From the NCBI GenBank assembly GCA_963970005.1, contig CAXAMN010021729.1, forward strand, positions 755,371-819,370: a stretch of 64,000 bases of DNA, read 5' to 3'. This document shows, piece after piece, positions 42,139-52,927 of this stretch. This DNA comes from Durusdinium trenchii. Its lineage: Eukaryota; Sar; Dinophyceae; Suessiales; Symbiodiniaceae. The translations under genes and the position numbers were made by a program. Positions within the stretch are counted from its first letter, which is position 1, and each line of letters opens with the position of its first letter. Under the pieces are notes generated by a model. It was not told where the DNA came from. It ran no database searches and saw only the letters and a program-made list of their open reading frames with translations.

Positions 42139-42408
42139 CCTTGTTTGCAAGGTACCCTGGCTGCACTTTCGGCACACTTGGCCTTTAGTCATCTGGGGAA
42201 GCGGCTTTTGCACACCAGGGTAGAAGCTGTGAAGGAAAGAGCTTGCCGGGCTACAGGCAGAATTGACATCCATTTGCACATAGTTTTTGGAAAGCGCATG
42301 AGCTGCCAGGAGCTCCAATGCGATTCTGCTGTCCGCGGCCCTGGTCATAGAGTTGTTTTGCATTCAGCCTGCGCAGAGTTTCAAAACAGCTTGGTCATAG
42401 AGTCATAG
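42139..42408 (+). CDS. Unidentified exon
   Basis: After CTCCAATTTCAG the frame reads ALVEPCLQGTLAALSAHLAF, then SHLGKRLLHTRVEAVKERAC. Helical and protein-like. It may belong to the kinase gene or to a separate one; nothing ties it to either. Confidence 0.3.
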   Translation, partial: PCLQGTLAALSAHLAFSHLGKRLLHTRVEAVKERACRATGRIDIHLHIVFGKRMSCQELQCDSAVRGPGHRVVLHSACAEFQNSLVIES

Positions 42409-42409
42409 G

Positions 42410-44460
42410 ATGTGATAGGGCTTTTGGAGGCCCTTGCCTGCCGGAAGCGGAAGTAGTAGCTGTGCTTGTGCCTCAGTATACAAGTCATTTTCCTTTTGAC
42501 TGGACCATCGACCAGTTGGGTGTGCTCCCAGCTGTGCACAGAAGGTTACAAGCCGGAGCGTCCGCTCTGAGCCATTTGCATGCACATCGTCACGGCCTTT
42601 GTGAACAATTCAAGTCGTAGATGTCATAGGACCGTGGGATTCTGGAAAGGTGCAAGAGAAGATTTTGCGGAAAAGGTTGTGCATAAAATTCTAGTTTTTG
42701 TGCATGCAATGAGGCATAATTCATTATGATGTCAAGAGCGAGAACCTGATGCTGGGCCCGGCAGCCTTGATCACTCCAGTCAGAGAGGTTCGTGGTCCTC
42801 GGCCGTAGTTCCCAGCACACCTCCACACCCCCAAGTGTCATAGTCATGGACTCTGAAGAAACTGAATGGTAGATGCGCTTTGAGAGGAAGCCTTGCAAGG
42901 TTCTGATGGCCTTTGGAAGCTTGGGGACTTTGGCTCTGCAAGCCGCTGGGCGTCGATGATTCTGGTTGACTGTGCATGGTAGATGTCCAATCCTTGTAGG
43001 CTTCGACAAACCACTAGGATGGGCAGTAGTTTGACTTGTTGAAATGCTGATGGATTGCCCATGTTCTACAAGTAGATCGTGACACGAGGTTCTCGCTGTA
43101 CACCTTTTCGTTTGTGCGCTTTGTGCCATGCATTGCTCCCCCTAAAAATGAGTAGCATTCAGCATGACGCATGGAAGTTGCCCCATGACGCTTTGTCTAA
43201 GTCTTCAGTCTAAGTCTTTGTGCGTGGAAGTTGCCCTGGGAACATCAGCCAGCATCCTCATGTTGCTCCGATGCGACGTTGTGGGTTGCATTCTCAAATG
43301 GAATTGCCCGACAGAGAACTAATTTACTGGCACCTAGTCTAGTACACTAGCATACCAATTCTCCACGCAACACAGCCATCCACAGCGCACCTTCACTAGT
43401 GAGCTCCTTTCCACTTATGGTTTACCCAGCTCAATGTCCAACAGTTGGTCCTGCATGATGCAGATGCATTTTTTGAGTGGCCATATTACACACTGCACCC
43501 ATTGCACCTTTCTAAGGTGAGCGAACCTTTGACTTCCAAGGGGCTGCCAGAAAGCTGCTTCTGGAGGTGGGGAAGGGAAAGAGATTTAAAAGCTTAATTA
43601 TATACAGAAGTGGCCTTAGTGGCCCGTAGGCACTGCTGCATGCCTATCGGCAGCCTGCTGCAGAAGAGCACACCATCGGAGATCCAGATGAGCAGATCCG
43701 AGAAGATCCTGGAAATTGTATCTGGGGATTTTGCTGACTGACTCATGTGTAGGGAGGCAAGATTTCCACTCCAGCAGTTGCAGACCCTCGGTCAGGCAGA
43801 AGAATTTGTGCACGGACGGTGTACTCCAATCTTCCGTGCACCAGAGGCTGGATTTTTGGGTAAAAGAATGTGAAAGGCACCAAGATAGGCCCTAAGAAGT
43901 GCTCAAAGTTACTGTGCTTTAAGGATTTCCATCCAAGACGTCGCTATAGTGGCAGGAATGTTTGCAATTGACTTTCTTTCTTTCACCTTCCTCACTGGTC
44001 CACTGCCATGGGGACCGTACAGCTAAAGGTCGCCGATGTCCATCTCAGATGGAGCATCGGCCGGAGCCTTGAAAGCTCTTGAAAGCCATACTGCCAGTTG
44101 TTGAAGTCGAGACGTGTTTTTTCAAATAGCAGATAGAAGGTGATGAGCAAACCAGGAAGTCGATACACTATAGCGTTTCCTTGCAGGATAGAGTGTGTTG
44201 GAAGATGTTTTCTAAATGCATGGTTTTATTCAATGGGCTTGTTTTACTCAGCGTTCACAGTGTTTTGATTGCACAAGACCTACCGCAAGGAAGTTGGCAG
44301 GCAACCCATAGGTTGTTTCTAGAGGTTTCTATAGGCAGCCCATAGGTTCCCCTTCATCTTGGGATTGTGGGTCTCATACGTCCAACCCTCCAAGGGCTTA
44401 TAGGGCCAACCCTCGGAAGCAGGGTCCTCATGGAAACCTGGCTTCCGCTGTGAAGCGGGC
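42410..44460. other. No supported gene
   Basis: A 179-codon minus-strand frame (42590-43129) overlaps a second minus-strand frame of similar quality. Neither shows a recognisable family and both oppose the local gene direction. Around 44290-44400 there is a short imperfect repeat of CCCATAGGTT. Confidence 0.4.
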
Positions 44461-44534
44461 ACACTATTGAGTGGCACGAACTTGTGCCAGATGAGGTGTG
44501 CCCTTGGGGGAAAGCTTGATTGGGCTACCTTCGC

Positions 44535-45012
44535 TGGTGCTGCCGGTCTGCTGCTGGTTTTCTGTTGCTGCTGCCTTGCTGCTGCTGGTTGGCTACTGCT
44601 GCTGCTGGCGGTTGGCTGCTGTCGGCTTGCTACTGGTTGGCTGCTGCTGCTGCTGCTGGCTGATTGGTGCCGGTGCTGCTACTTGCTGCTTGGTTGCTGC
44701 TGGTGCTGCTGCTTGCTGCTTGCTGCTGCTTGTCGCTGCCGCTGCTGCGGCCTGGGCTACAAGGCCTACTCATTTGCTGCCTGTCATTGTCTTGCACGCC
44801 CTATGATTATAGCAGGCTTCTTCCATTGCAGACTGGGCATTGGAAACGTGACATCAAGCTTGGTGGCAGGCCTGTTTGGTGAAACGCGGTGCTCTATGCG
44901 GAAACAAGTATCGCAAGGACGTTGCCGTGACTTAGTCGCGGCGTGGTGTCCCAGTTTTTGATTGGTTGCCACAGCTGCATTGCAAGGACTTTGTGTTTGG
45001 GCGTTAGTGGGC
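44535..45012. repeat. CTG-rich block, copy 1
   Basis: About 225 bp of imperfect TGC/CTG trinucleotides followed by about 250 bp of unique sequence (from TACAAGGCCTACTCATTTGC). The whole is repeated about 0.99 kb downstream. Open frames here give only Leu/Cys/Ala homopolymer-like peptides and are not genes. Confidence 0.85.
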
Positions 45013-45459
45013 ATGGGTCTTCTGGGCAAACGTGTTCATCTCGCCCAATACCTTGCCCACATCTCGCCCAACCCACCAGGCACCAGGACCTCCAGAGGTG
45101 TGCGATGGGGATTGCCATTGTCACAACACATATGTGTATATAAGCAAAGGCCTCTTCAATTTACATGGCCCCCCAGGCAAGGAGCGATTTGAAGGCTCAT
45201 GTTTTCAAGCGTTCATGTTCACATTTTTTGCAGGTGTGCCACGCGGAAGTGTGTCCTGCACAGTCGTTGAAAGACAGGAACGCGCACACACAGACACCAA
45301 AGAAGGCAAAACGCAAGCTAACCATGGTTTTTTCGCGGTCTTAGCATACTTCTGGCAGAGATCGGAAGCCGATGTGCCATGGGGACAATGTGGGATTTGC
45401 TCCTGTGATGTGGGATTGGTGAAAACGGTGTGCCATGGGATGATGTAGTTTCTAGCCTC

Positions 45460-45990
45460 TGCTGGTTGGGTGCTGCTGCTGCTCCTGCTGCTGCTGCGCT
45501 GCGCTGTTTTGCTGCTGGTGGTCGGCTGCTGCCAGTTGCTGCTGGTTTGCTGGCGCTGGTTGGCTACTATACTGCTGGTTAGCTGCTGCTGGCTTGGTGC
45601 TGCCTGCTGTTTGGCTGCTGCTGGTTTGCTGCTGCCGGCTTGCTGCTGCTGTTTGGCCGCTCCTGGTTACCTTCTGCTGCTGTTGGGTTGTTGGTGTTGT
45701 TTTGCTGCTGGTTGGCTGCTGCTTGCTGCTGCCGCTGCCGCTGCCTGCGCTACAAAGCCTACTCATTTGCTGCTGGCTGTTGTTGCACAAACCCTATCAT
45801 TGTGGGAGTGTCCGGTTGTAAACTGGGCTTGGAAAGCATGGTTTTGGCTTAGATGGCCTGTTTGGTGAAGCGCGGTGTCCCACGCGAAAACTAAGTGACT
45901 CTGCCGTGACTTAGTCGTGGTGTGGTGTCACAGTGTGATTTGCTTGCCGCAACTGCTTTGCAAGGACTTTCGTGTCTGGGTGGTTACCCT
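45460..45990. repeat. CTG-rich block, copy 2
   Basis: A diverged copy of 44535-45012 (TACAAAGCCTACTCATTTGC at 45751 corresponds to 44758). The CTG tract is longer and the unique part has many substitutions, so the duplication is not recent. Confidence 0.85.
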
Positions 45991-46445
45991 CGAGGTAGGA
46001 ACTTAAAGGTGGTGCCAACATGTGGGTGAGAATCGGTGTGCCATGGGGGTTGGATCATTTCAGCCCATAGGACACCTTAGAACCCATCAACGTGTAGAAG
46101 ATTGAATCGCAATGGAATGGTGTAGGTTTACAAACAATCTAGGCTGGGAGAAAAAGTGCTTGTTTCGAAGCGGTGTGCCATGGGGATTGGGAGAGGAATA
46201 CACACAAGAATGCATAGATATTTTTGACGTTTAAAGAACAATTCCATGCTGTTTGCACTCCAGGTAGAAACTTAAAGCTGGTACCAACATGTGGGTCAGA
46301 ATCGGGGTGCCATGTGGATTGGATCACGGCAACCCATAGATAACACTTGAAAACATTAACATGTAGAAGGTTGACTCGCAATGGAATAGTGTAGGTTTAG
46401 AAACAATCTAGGAGAAAAGTGCTTGTTTCGAAGCGGTGTGTCATT
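45987..46445. repeat. Diverged tandem duplication, ~270-bp period
   Basis: 45987-46185 and 46259-46445 share the order GGTAGAAACTTAAAG..., CCAACATGTGGGT..., GTAGAAG.TTGA.TCGCAATG, GTGTAGGTTTA and GTGCTTGTTTCGAAGCGGTG. A GTGCCATGGGGATTGG-like motif recurs in both and several more times from 45.1 to 46.5 kb. Confidence 0.8.
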
Positions 46446-46825
46446 TTGTCCAAATGGGGTAAGTTCTTACATTCGTGGGGTAAGCGGGGTGCCATGGGGG
46501 TGGGTCAAGTTCATGTGCGATGGGGTAAGTTACCACGTCGAGTGGCTCTCCAAATTGCGTTGCCATTGGGATTTGCAGTTGAAGTTTTCTCTTTTTGGAA
46601 AGGCGAATCTGGAGGACCTTGTTCTGTATGTAGCGTTTACAATGGGGAAGGCCAGCAGTCTTGACTTAAGTACTGACTTTTGCAAATCGGCGTTCCATGG
46701 TGGTTTAGTATCCCACATGCAAAATGTATTAACTTCAACGGGCACCAGTAGGTGTCGGCCGCTTTCTGTTTAAGCCAAGTGACACTTCTTTATACTAGTG
46801 GTTTACCTGCGGCGCTTGTGGCAAC

Positions 46826-47440
46826 ATGTTGGGTAAACGGGGGGGGTTAGCCCCGAACGCAACACACCGAGGGTGAAAAGCCATGTGTTTTACAGGGCTT
46901 CGTGGCTTTCCGGACACTCAACTTATCGTCTTGCAACTCATGAGTTGCAAGACGATAAGTTGAAGGCGTTTTGACGGACCCAACTCACCCGCCTGCTCCA
47001 TGTACAGCTTGCCAAGGCTCATTGTTCAGCCGCCAGACATAAGTCTTGTTCCCAATTGAGCCATTTGAGCTCACTGTACATTTGAGCTGGTGGACAAGTG
47101 TCTTGGACAGCCTCGAGCATTGAGTCCAACCTGGATGTTGGCGGAACCACAACGCTGCGAGGCCTTCAACGTGCTGTCGTTGCAGCTTTGCATCGCAGCG
47201 GCCAAGAAAACCCATCCTACGCAGTGTTAAAACAAACCTCGAACGTCGTCCTCTAAGCCAAGAAAAGCGGTCACCGAGCGAACGAAAGGTCACCGAGTCG
47301 ACAAGTCAACGTTAAAGTCGATGTACGCGAGTAGTAACACGGACGAAACTGACCCCAACCCCCCCACCCTGAAAGACCGATCATATATGTTGCCGGCGGG
47401 GCTAACCCCATCTAACCCCCCCCGTTGGCACAACATGTTG
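46826..47440. mobile_element. MITE-like element with inverted termini
   Basis: The left end GGTAAACGGGGGGGGTTAG (46832) is matched in reverse complement by the right end (…CTAACCCCCCCCGTTGGCA, ending 47430), sharing AACGGGGGGGGTTAG. Both ends abut the same 10-bp sequence CAACATGTTG (46822-46831 and 47431-47440), a plausible target duplication. The element is about 600 bp, has no transposase, and holds a perfect palindrome. A 102-codon minus frame inside shows no family. Confidence 0.6.
46918..46963. repeat. Perfect 46-bp palindrome
   Basis: The 23-bp arm TCAACTTATCGTCTTGCAAC-TCA is followed with no spacer by its exact reverse complement, centred at 46940/46941. As RNA it would form a 23-bp hairpin, and as DNA a cruciform. 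It lies inside the MITE-like element near its left end. Confidence 0.97.
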
Positions 47441-47705
47441 TTTGGCCTTGAAGTGGGAGATGTGGGCTCAGGTCCCAAAGCAGATATGTTTGCCCTTGGC
47501 TCCAAGCTCAGACAGCAACCCTCGATTCCAATCCATGTGGCACCTGCCTGACATTGCTGGTGGATCAAATCTGGCATCCTAACCTTCGCCCAAGGCTGTG
47601 TTCTTTTTGCCTGCTTGACTGGCATCCATCCATTTCCGATGGACTCAGCGCTGGCCAACATTCAAGCCACATGGCAAAATTATCAAAAATGCGGGGACGG
47701 CAGTC

Positions 47706-48094
47706 ATGTGTGTCCGTGACTTTGTGTCACCATGCTTAGGCCCGCTACCAGGTGCCATCAGAGGCAGAGGACGCCAGATTTTCAGAACAAGAATGAACCT
47801 CCGGCCGTTGACAAGAAGATCAAGAAGTGCTCTTGTCGGGAAACTTCTTTCAGCATGCACTTTGGCCAAGGCTTATGCTGAAGTGGTGCTAAGGCATGTT
47901 CACAGAACGCCTATGGCATACGCACTCATGCTTTTCCCAGAAGAGAGTGTCGTGCCACCGTGGTGAAAGTCCCGTGCGCGTCTTCTGCCAGGTGGCTGAG
48001 AGGGCTCTTGCAACGGCATCCCCTTGAGCGGCCAGATGCCCATCTCCTTGCGGCACAGGCGATGGCGGAGTTTGCGTTGAGAGCAGCTGAATGA
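47706..48094 (+). CDS. Unidentified gene end (two exons)
   Basis: The frame through 47830-47962 reads GKLLSACTLAKAYAEVVLRH, then TPMAYALMLFPEESVVPP. After GTGAAAG...GCCAG (47963-47991) the frame resumes as WLRGLLQRHPLERPDAHLLA, then AQAMAEFALRAAE and TGA at 48092-48094. Removing those 29 bases keeps one frame. The short interval could be a very short intron or a disrupting indel. No domain is recognised. Confidence 0.4.
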
Positions 48095-49157
48095 GGAAAA
48101 GCCGCTATCTATCTATAATATACCGTTCTGGACACTCTCAGGGACACCCGTTCTGTAAATATATATATATATATAGAGCTAATTCATTGCTAATTCGAGA
48201 TGTTCGAGGGAAGATAGTGGTCCAGTGGTCCAGGTCGCAGAATTCCTCGAGAAGGGCGCCATTCATGAGGAGAGCTCAATTCTGCCAGCCCGCCATAGCG
48301 CACACGTCTCAACGCAACACTACAGAAGAAGGCCTCAAAGCAAGAAGCTCTTCCAGAAGAGCCAGACTGGGCTGGGCACCTAGCGACTCAAAGGCAAAGC
48401 TCAAGCTGGAACAGCATTGGAACTGCCAGTGAAGCACACTTTTCTTGAACAGAGGTGGCAGACTTCTCCTTCATACCTCAGGCACCCTTGCTGCGAGATG
48501 AAAACGATGCAAAACACTCTGGTTTGTTTATGTGTGTGTGTGATACATGTTTGCACTGATTTGTTTCGCGTCCTTCCTTGTCTTCCTTTTCTGGCTTCTA
48601 TGAGATTCTACGATCTCTTGCACCCAATTGCGCCTTTTGATCCCAATCGTGCGGATGTAAGAGACAGCAGCCCATCCTTTCGACATCCAAAGACGACGGC
48701 CTTCGACGGCTCAAAATCCCCGAGCAGGTTGACCATTCTGCAAAGCTTAGCAGCCCAGACCGGATGTGTGGGCCGCAGTGCTGGTATATGTGTGAGTGTG
48801 TCCAATGCAATTGAACGCTGCTGGTCAGTAATTTTCTATTCGCGTTTGGGTGCCATGTTGGTTTTGAGTCACCAGGAGTGGCGGAAAGAGTGTCGGGTGA
48901 ATGCCGCTTCAGGCTAGAATCGCGCTCAGCGAAGGGCCAATTCGGTGGCGGTTCCACCGGCTTGTTCCAGCTTTCCTTGCATTACAAAGTTGTGACATGA
49001 CATACGGTAATTACCTAATTACTGTATAACAAGTGACCATGTGCTGTTTTCATCGCTACCTTGTGCTGCTTCTTTTTGCTCAAGCTTTGGAAGCAACTTT
49101 TTGATCCTGTTTTATCACCGTGGTTGCAACGAAAAGTCCGCGACGATTGCCAAAGGC
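48095..49157. other. Spacer with one weak exon candidate
   Basis: About 48598-48795 on the plus strand reads RFYDLLHPIAPFDPNRADVR, then SKSPSRLTILQSLAAQTG, which is protein-like but unassigned. The rest, including the ATATATATATAT run near 48160, shows nothing. Confidence 0.3.
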
Positions 49158-50877
49158 ATGTCGCACAATAACCAGAGCTTTGGCTGGTCAGGTGCCCTCG
49201 TGGCGTTCATGTTAGCTTCCGTAGCCCACGCCAACACCATCAAAGTCATGATGCTCCACAACTCACAGCAGAGCAATGCAGGTTGGAAAGAAGGCTTCTA
49301 TGATTTCTTTGCACCATTTCTCAATGGACAGGGTGGATTCACGATGTCAGATGGCAACACCTACACATTGGATACTATCCTGTGTGAGGAAAGTTTGGAC
49401 ACGAATGCTGTGGCCAAAGTTCAGGCATGTGTGAACACCGCAGTGGCACAAAATGTGGATGCAATCATTGTGGGAACTTCCAGTTCCAATGACGACATCA
49501 AGACTGCTGCGGAGGCTGTTGGCATTCCCAACATTCATTGCTCAGGTGGAAATCCGATGTCATGGACGGCTGCGACACCTCATGCCTTCGGAATGCACTT
49601 GCCGTTTCCATGGTACTCGCGTGGCCCAATCCGCCAGGCTGCTTTGCTGAATCTCAAGACTGTTGTCATCATGCGGAACTATGAGCCCCTTGACCTTGAA
49701 GTCATGTCTTGCTTTTGGCATGGTGCGATGTATACACACAGATGCTCCCAACAACTATATAATTGTGGTTGATTGAGTTAAGTAAGTGACAAACCGGACT
49801 ATGTCCCGCCACGTCACTGAGTGACACATCTCGGTGCTCCGAACTCAGGTGGGGCTTCCCTCGGATTTCGGCTGTGGCAGCCACCGAGTGGAGCTTGGAG
49901 AGCTCATTGCAGGTCATTGGCCCAACCGTTGCTTGGTGCCAGCGCTGGGCCAACATGACACAAACCTGCTCCTTGCGTGGAGGGGCCTGTCGCTGTGGAA
50001 CGCAGTCAGAGTTTGACAACATGGGTTACAAGTACCAGGTCGGGCCGCTAGGCATACGGTTCAAGACATCGAACTTCCTGAGGTACTAGCTTTTGCTGGC
50101 CATATCACTGGTCAAACAGGTGTGCTCACTAGCCACTCCAGAAGCTGCTGTGCATTGTGCATTCAACATGCAATCGTTGTAGCCACATGAGTCAAGTTGC
50201 TTTGCCAAACTGTTCGAATATCTTCGAAGGTCGTGCCATAGGCACATGGTTTCCTGGGTTGAATGTCGCCAGGCGGACACAATGCCAAGCTTCTATGAGA
50301 TCGCTGAGAGTAAAGTCCATGAGGTTGGCTTTGACCCACGCGCTGAGTTCATCTCTCCGGGCATTGTGGAGTTCATCGAAGGTGTGATAGATGATGTTCG
50401 CTCACAGGGGGCAGATCCGGACATGGTTGTCAACTGGCTCACAGCAGCGAGGACTGGCCAGTTTCCAAGCATGGAAGGGACAGAATCAAAACCAAATCTA
50501 CAAGCCTTCTTGAACCAGTTCAAGGGCAGAGTCCAAATGAGAACCACGCGAATGGCTGGTTGCTTTTCTCAGGGAAGCGGCCAAGTAGTACAGCATAGAC
50601 TCGAGATGTAATGTCAAGTCAGGATTAATAAATCCCCTCCAGTTAATTCGAGCCCACAAAAGCACTGAAAAATTGCCCAAATTAAAAGTATTATTGTTGT
50701 GGTTGATTTCCCCCCCAATGGTCTAGCTGGGCACCAGAAATCCCCCCAGTTAACCCGAGCCCACAACCAGGTCAATTTTTCGTATTATTACTACTGCCAC
50801 AACAACAACAATTACTACTACTACTACCACCACTACTACTACTACTACTCCTACTCCTACTCCTGCTACTACTACTG

Positions 50878-50909
<32 letters not shown>

Positions 50910-51874
50910 GCTACAGCTACTGCTACTGCTACTAGCTATTGCTGCTGCTACTCCTACTCCTACTCGTACTCCTACTCGTACTCCTACTCGTACTACTACT
51001 CGTACTACTCCTCGTACTACTACTACTACTGCTGCTGCTACTACTACTACTACGACTTACCACTTACCACTTACCACTTACCACTTACCACTTACCACCA
51101 CTACTACTACTACTACTACTAACTACCTACTACCTACTACCTACTACCTACTACTTGCTACTTGCTACTTACTACTTACTACTTACTACTGACTACATAC
51201 TACTTACTACTACTACTACGACTACTACGACTACTACGACTACGACGACTACTACTACTACCACCACTACTACCACTACGATCACTGCCACTACCACTAC
51301 CACTACGACTACCAGTGCTACTACTTCTATTACTACTACTACCACCACCACTACTACTGCTACTACTACTATTATTGCTTCTACGACTACGACTACGATT
51401 GCTCCCTGAGCAGATTATTCAGAGGAGGTGGACCTCATGAATGGTACCTGAGACCATCTAGACCTAGACCTTCCACGTGTGGGGTGTGTGTTTATTAATC
51501 CGGTCTTCGCATTACTAAGACTAAAGATGGAGCTCAATGCTGATAAAGCAAGGTTTGTGTGTCCAGACCACTAGCACCACATTCTACACGAACTCCACGC
51601 AGCAAGTGCCACTCAAGATCGCCCTAGAGTGATGCCACAACTTAGTTGCGACGAGATTCATCCATGAAACTGACCGCCCAACCAACCACATCAATAGCCT
51701 GGCCGCAACTCCCAACACCTACCGTCGCCATGCAGCGAGCCCATCAAACAAATCTACAGCCCCAATGGCCTCTTAGCTTCACTCTCACCTTTGGCTGAAA
51801 TTCTCTCATTGATGCCTATCCCCTGGCCACACAAGAGGTTGGTGTTTATTTGCGCGTTGTTTTGTGCTCGTGCT

Positions 51875-51921
<47 letters not shown>

Positions 51922-51931
51922 NNNNNNNNNN

Positions 51932-51993
<62 letters not shown>

Positions 51994-52290
51994 TGTGTGG
52001 AAGGCGATGACAATACATGCACGCTGCTAGGAGCGGCTTAATGGCCATGATGCAGAAGAAGTTCGGCTACAAGATGTACTTCGGTGGCCCCAACGGTGCT
52101 GGTACCGCATGGTACGGCTATGAATCTTACTGGAACAATGGCACGGCAGCTCTTGGAAAAGATGAAGCCCTCTACAACACCGGTGGTGGGCAATGGCACT
52201 ACGAGATGGGGTTCTCGGATCCCTACTTTGGCACAACGGCGTCGATGGTTTCTCAGTTTGAAACCCAGTCTCGTGGATGTGTTGGCAATT
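49158..52290 (+). CDS. Secreted periplasmic-binding-protein-like (type 1 PBP fold), multi-exon
   Basis: I start at ATG 49158 because a signal peptide follows (GWSGALVAFMLASVAHA, about residues 9-25). Exon 1 (49158-49684) reads TIKVMMLHNSQQSNAGWKEG, AQNVDAIIVGTSSSNDDIKT, AAEAVGIPNIHCSGGNP and NLKTVVIMRNY, the two-strand switch region of type 1 periplasmic-binding or receptor ligand-binding folds. The donor is GC (GA|GCCCCT). Exon 2 is 49849-50038 (WGFPRISAVAATEWSLESSL). Exon 3 runs from 50273 to about 50465-50522 (FYEIAESKVHEVGFDPRAEF). Exon 4 is about 52026-52260 (MQKKFGYKMYFGGPNGAGTA, then YNTGGGQWHYEMGF). The 1.5-kb gap before exon 4 is microsatellite. No membrane segment or enzyme domain follows before the Copia element, so the 3' end may be missing, moved, or outside the window. 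Ligand unknown. Confidence 0.75.
50783..51408. repeat. (TAC)n/(ACT)n microsatellite, ~620 bp
   Basis: Long imperfect TAC trinucleotide tract with internal blocks CTTACCA x5 (51055-51100) and CTACCTA (51120-51150). It lies in the intron between exons 3 and 4 of the binding-protein-like gene. Reading frames across it are artefacts (poly-Tyr, poly-Leu or poly-Thr). Confidence 0.95.
51874..51990. repeat. (CTTG)n microsatellite interrupted by N run
   Basis: Perfect CTTG tetranucleotide on both sides of ten N at 51922-51931. The true array length is therefore unknown. Confidence 0.97.
51922..51931. other. Assembly gap (10 N)
   Basis: A run of ten undetermined bases inside the CTTG array, presumably where the assembly could not size the repeat. 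Confidence 0.99.
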
Positions 52291-52345
52291 TTTTCTAAAC
52301 TTTAAACCGTTCCCGGAATGTGATGGAATTGATGGAATGGACTTG

Positions 52346-52369
52346 CATAGATAGATAGATAGATAGATT
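52346..52369. repeat. (GATA)n microsatellite
   Basis: Six tandem GATA units about 50 bp after the last binding-protein exon frame ends. Confidence 0.9.
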
Positions 52370-52776
52370 ACTGGCCTCCATCTTGTGTTCTTCTCGGAGG
52401 ACCATAGATCTTTGATCTTCAGATTAAACCCACGCAAGGTTTGCAAAGGTTCCCAGCTATGATCATGCCGCGTGCATGGCCGCAGGCAGATGGGGCTGCA
52501 CACTTTTTTTCAGGATTATGTTTCTCAATTGATCCACAACACAAAGGCGAGTTAGTAACGGATTGACTGTTCGGACATATAGTCGATTGATTGAGACGGA
52601 TTTACTGGACTGAAAGGTGGGGTGGGGGGCTCGCCAGAACATGAACTTTTCGAGCTGCTGGGGCACTTATACAGGCTTGCCATGTTCGCCCGTGGCCGCG
52701 ATTGTGCTGACTATTGAACAGACTCAACTTGTTGTTTCACGCTAGTGTTATGTATTCTACGTCTCACTCGTGCTAC

Positions 52777-52787
52777 TTTGGCTCAAG
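52777..52787 (+). other. Possible relict spliced-leader remnant
   Basis: TTTGGCTCAAG equals the last 11 bases of the dinoflagellate spliced leader and lies about 140 bp before the gag ATG at 52928. The same 11-mer also occurs by chance in a myosin exon (11683-11693), so the signal is weak. Confidence 0.3.
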
Positions 52788-52927
52788 GCAAAACAGGTGC
52801 GTTTAGTGGTAGTTGTCGGCCACTCACTTGTAACAACAGGTTATCAGCCGTATCGCCAGAAGTGCGGTACGTGCTTGTGACTGGCCTTGGTCTCACCCCA
52901 CCATAGGTAGTGCACTGCCTAGAGGCC

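Noticed and set aside
41734..42363. 209-codon minus-strand frame
   Set aside because: Overlaps a plausible plus-strand exon, opposite to all neighbours, no recognisable domain.
42590..43129. 179-codon minus-strand frame
   Set aside because: A second minus frame over the same bases is just as protein-like; no family and no splice support. Kept only as a remark.
44467..45868. Open frames encoding Leu/Cys/Ala-rich proteins of 130-164 residues
   Set aside because: They follow the CTG trinucleotide repeats in two or three frames at once; the peptides mirror the repeat and have no normal composition.
50699..51440. Long open frames across the TAC repeat (poly-Tyr, poly-Leu, poly-Thr)
   Set aside because: The repeat contains no stop in several frames; it lies between two real exons and is intronic.
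51791..52048. CTTG-repeat frames on both strands
   Set aside because: Pure tetranucleotide translation interrupted by N; no gene.
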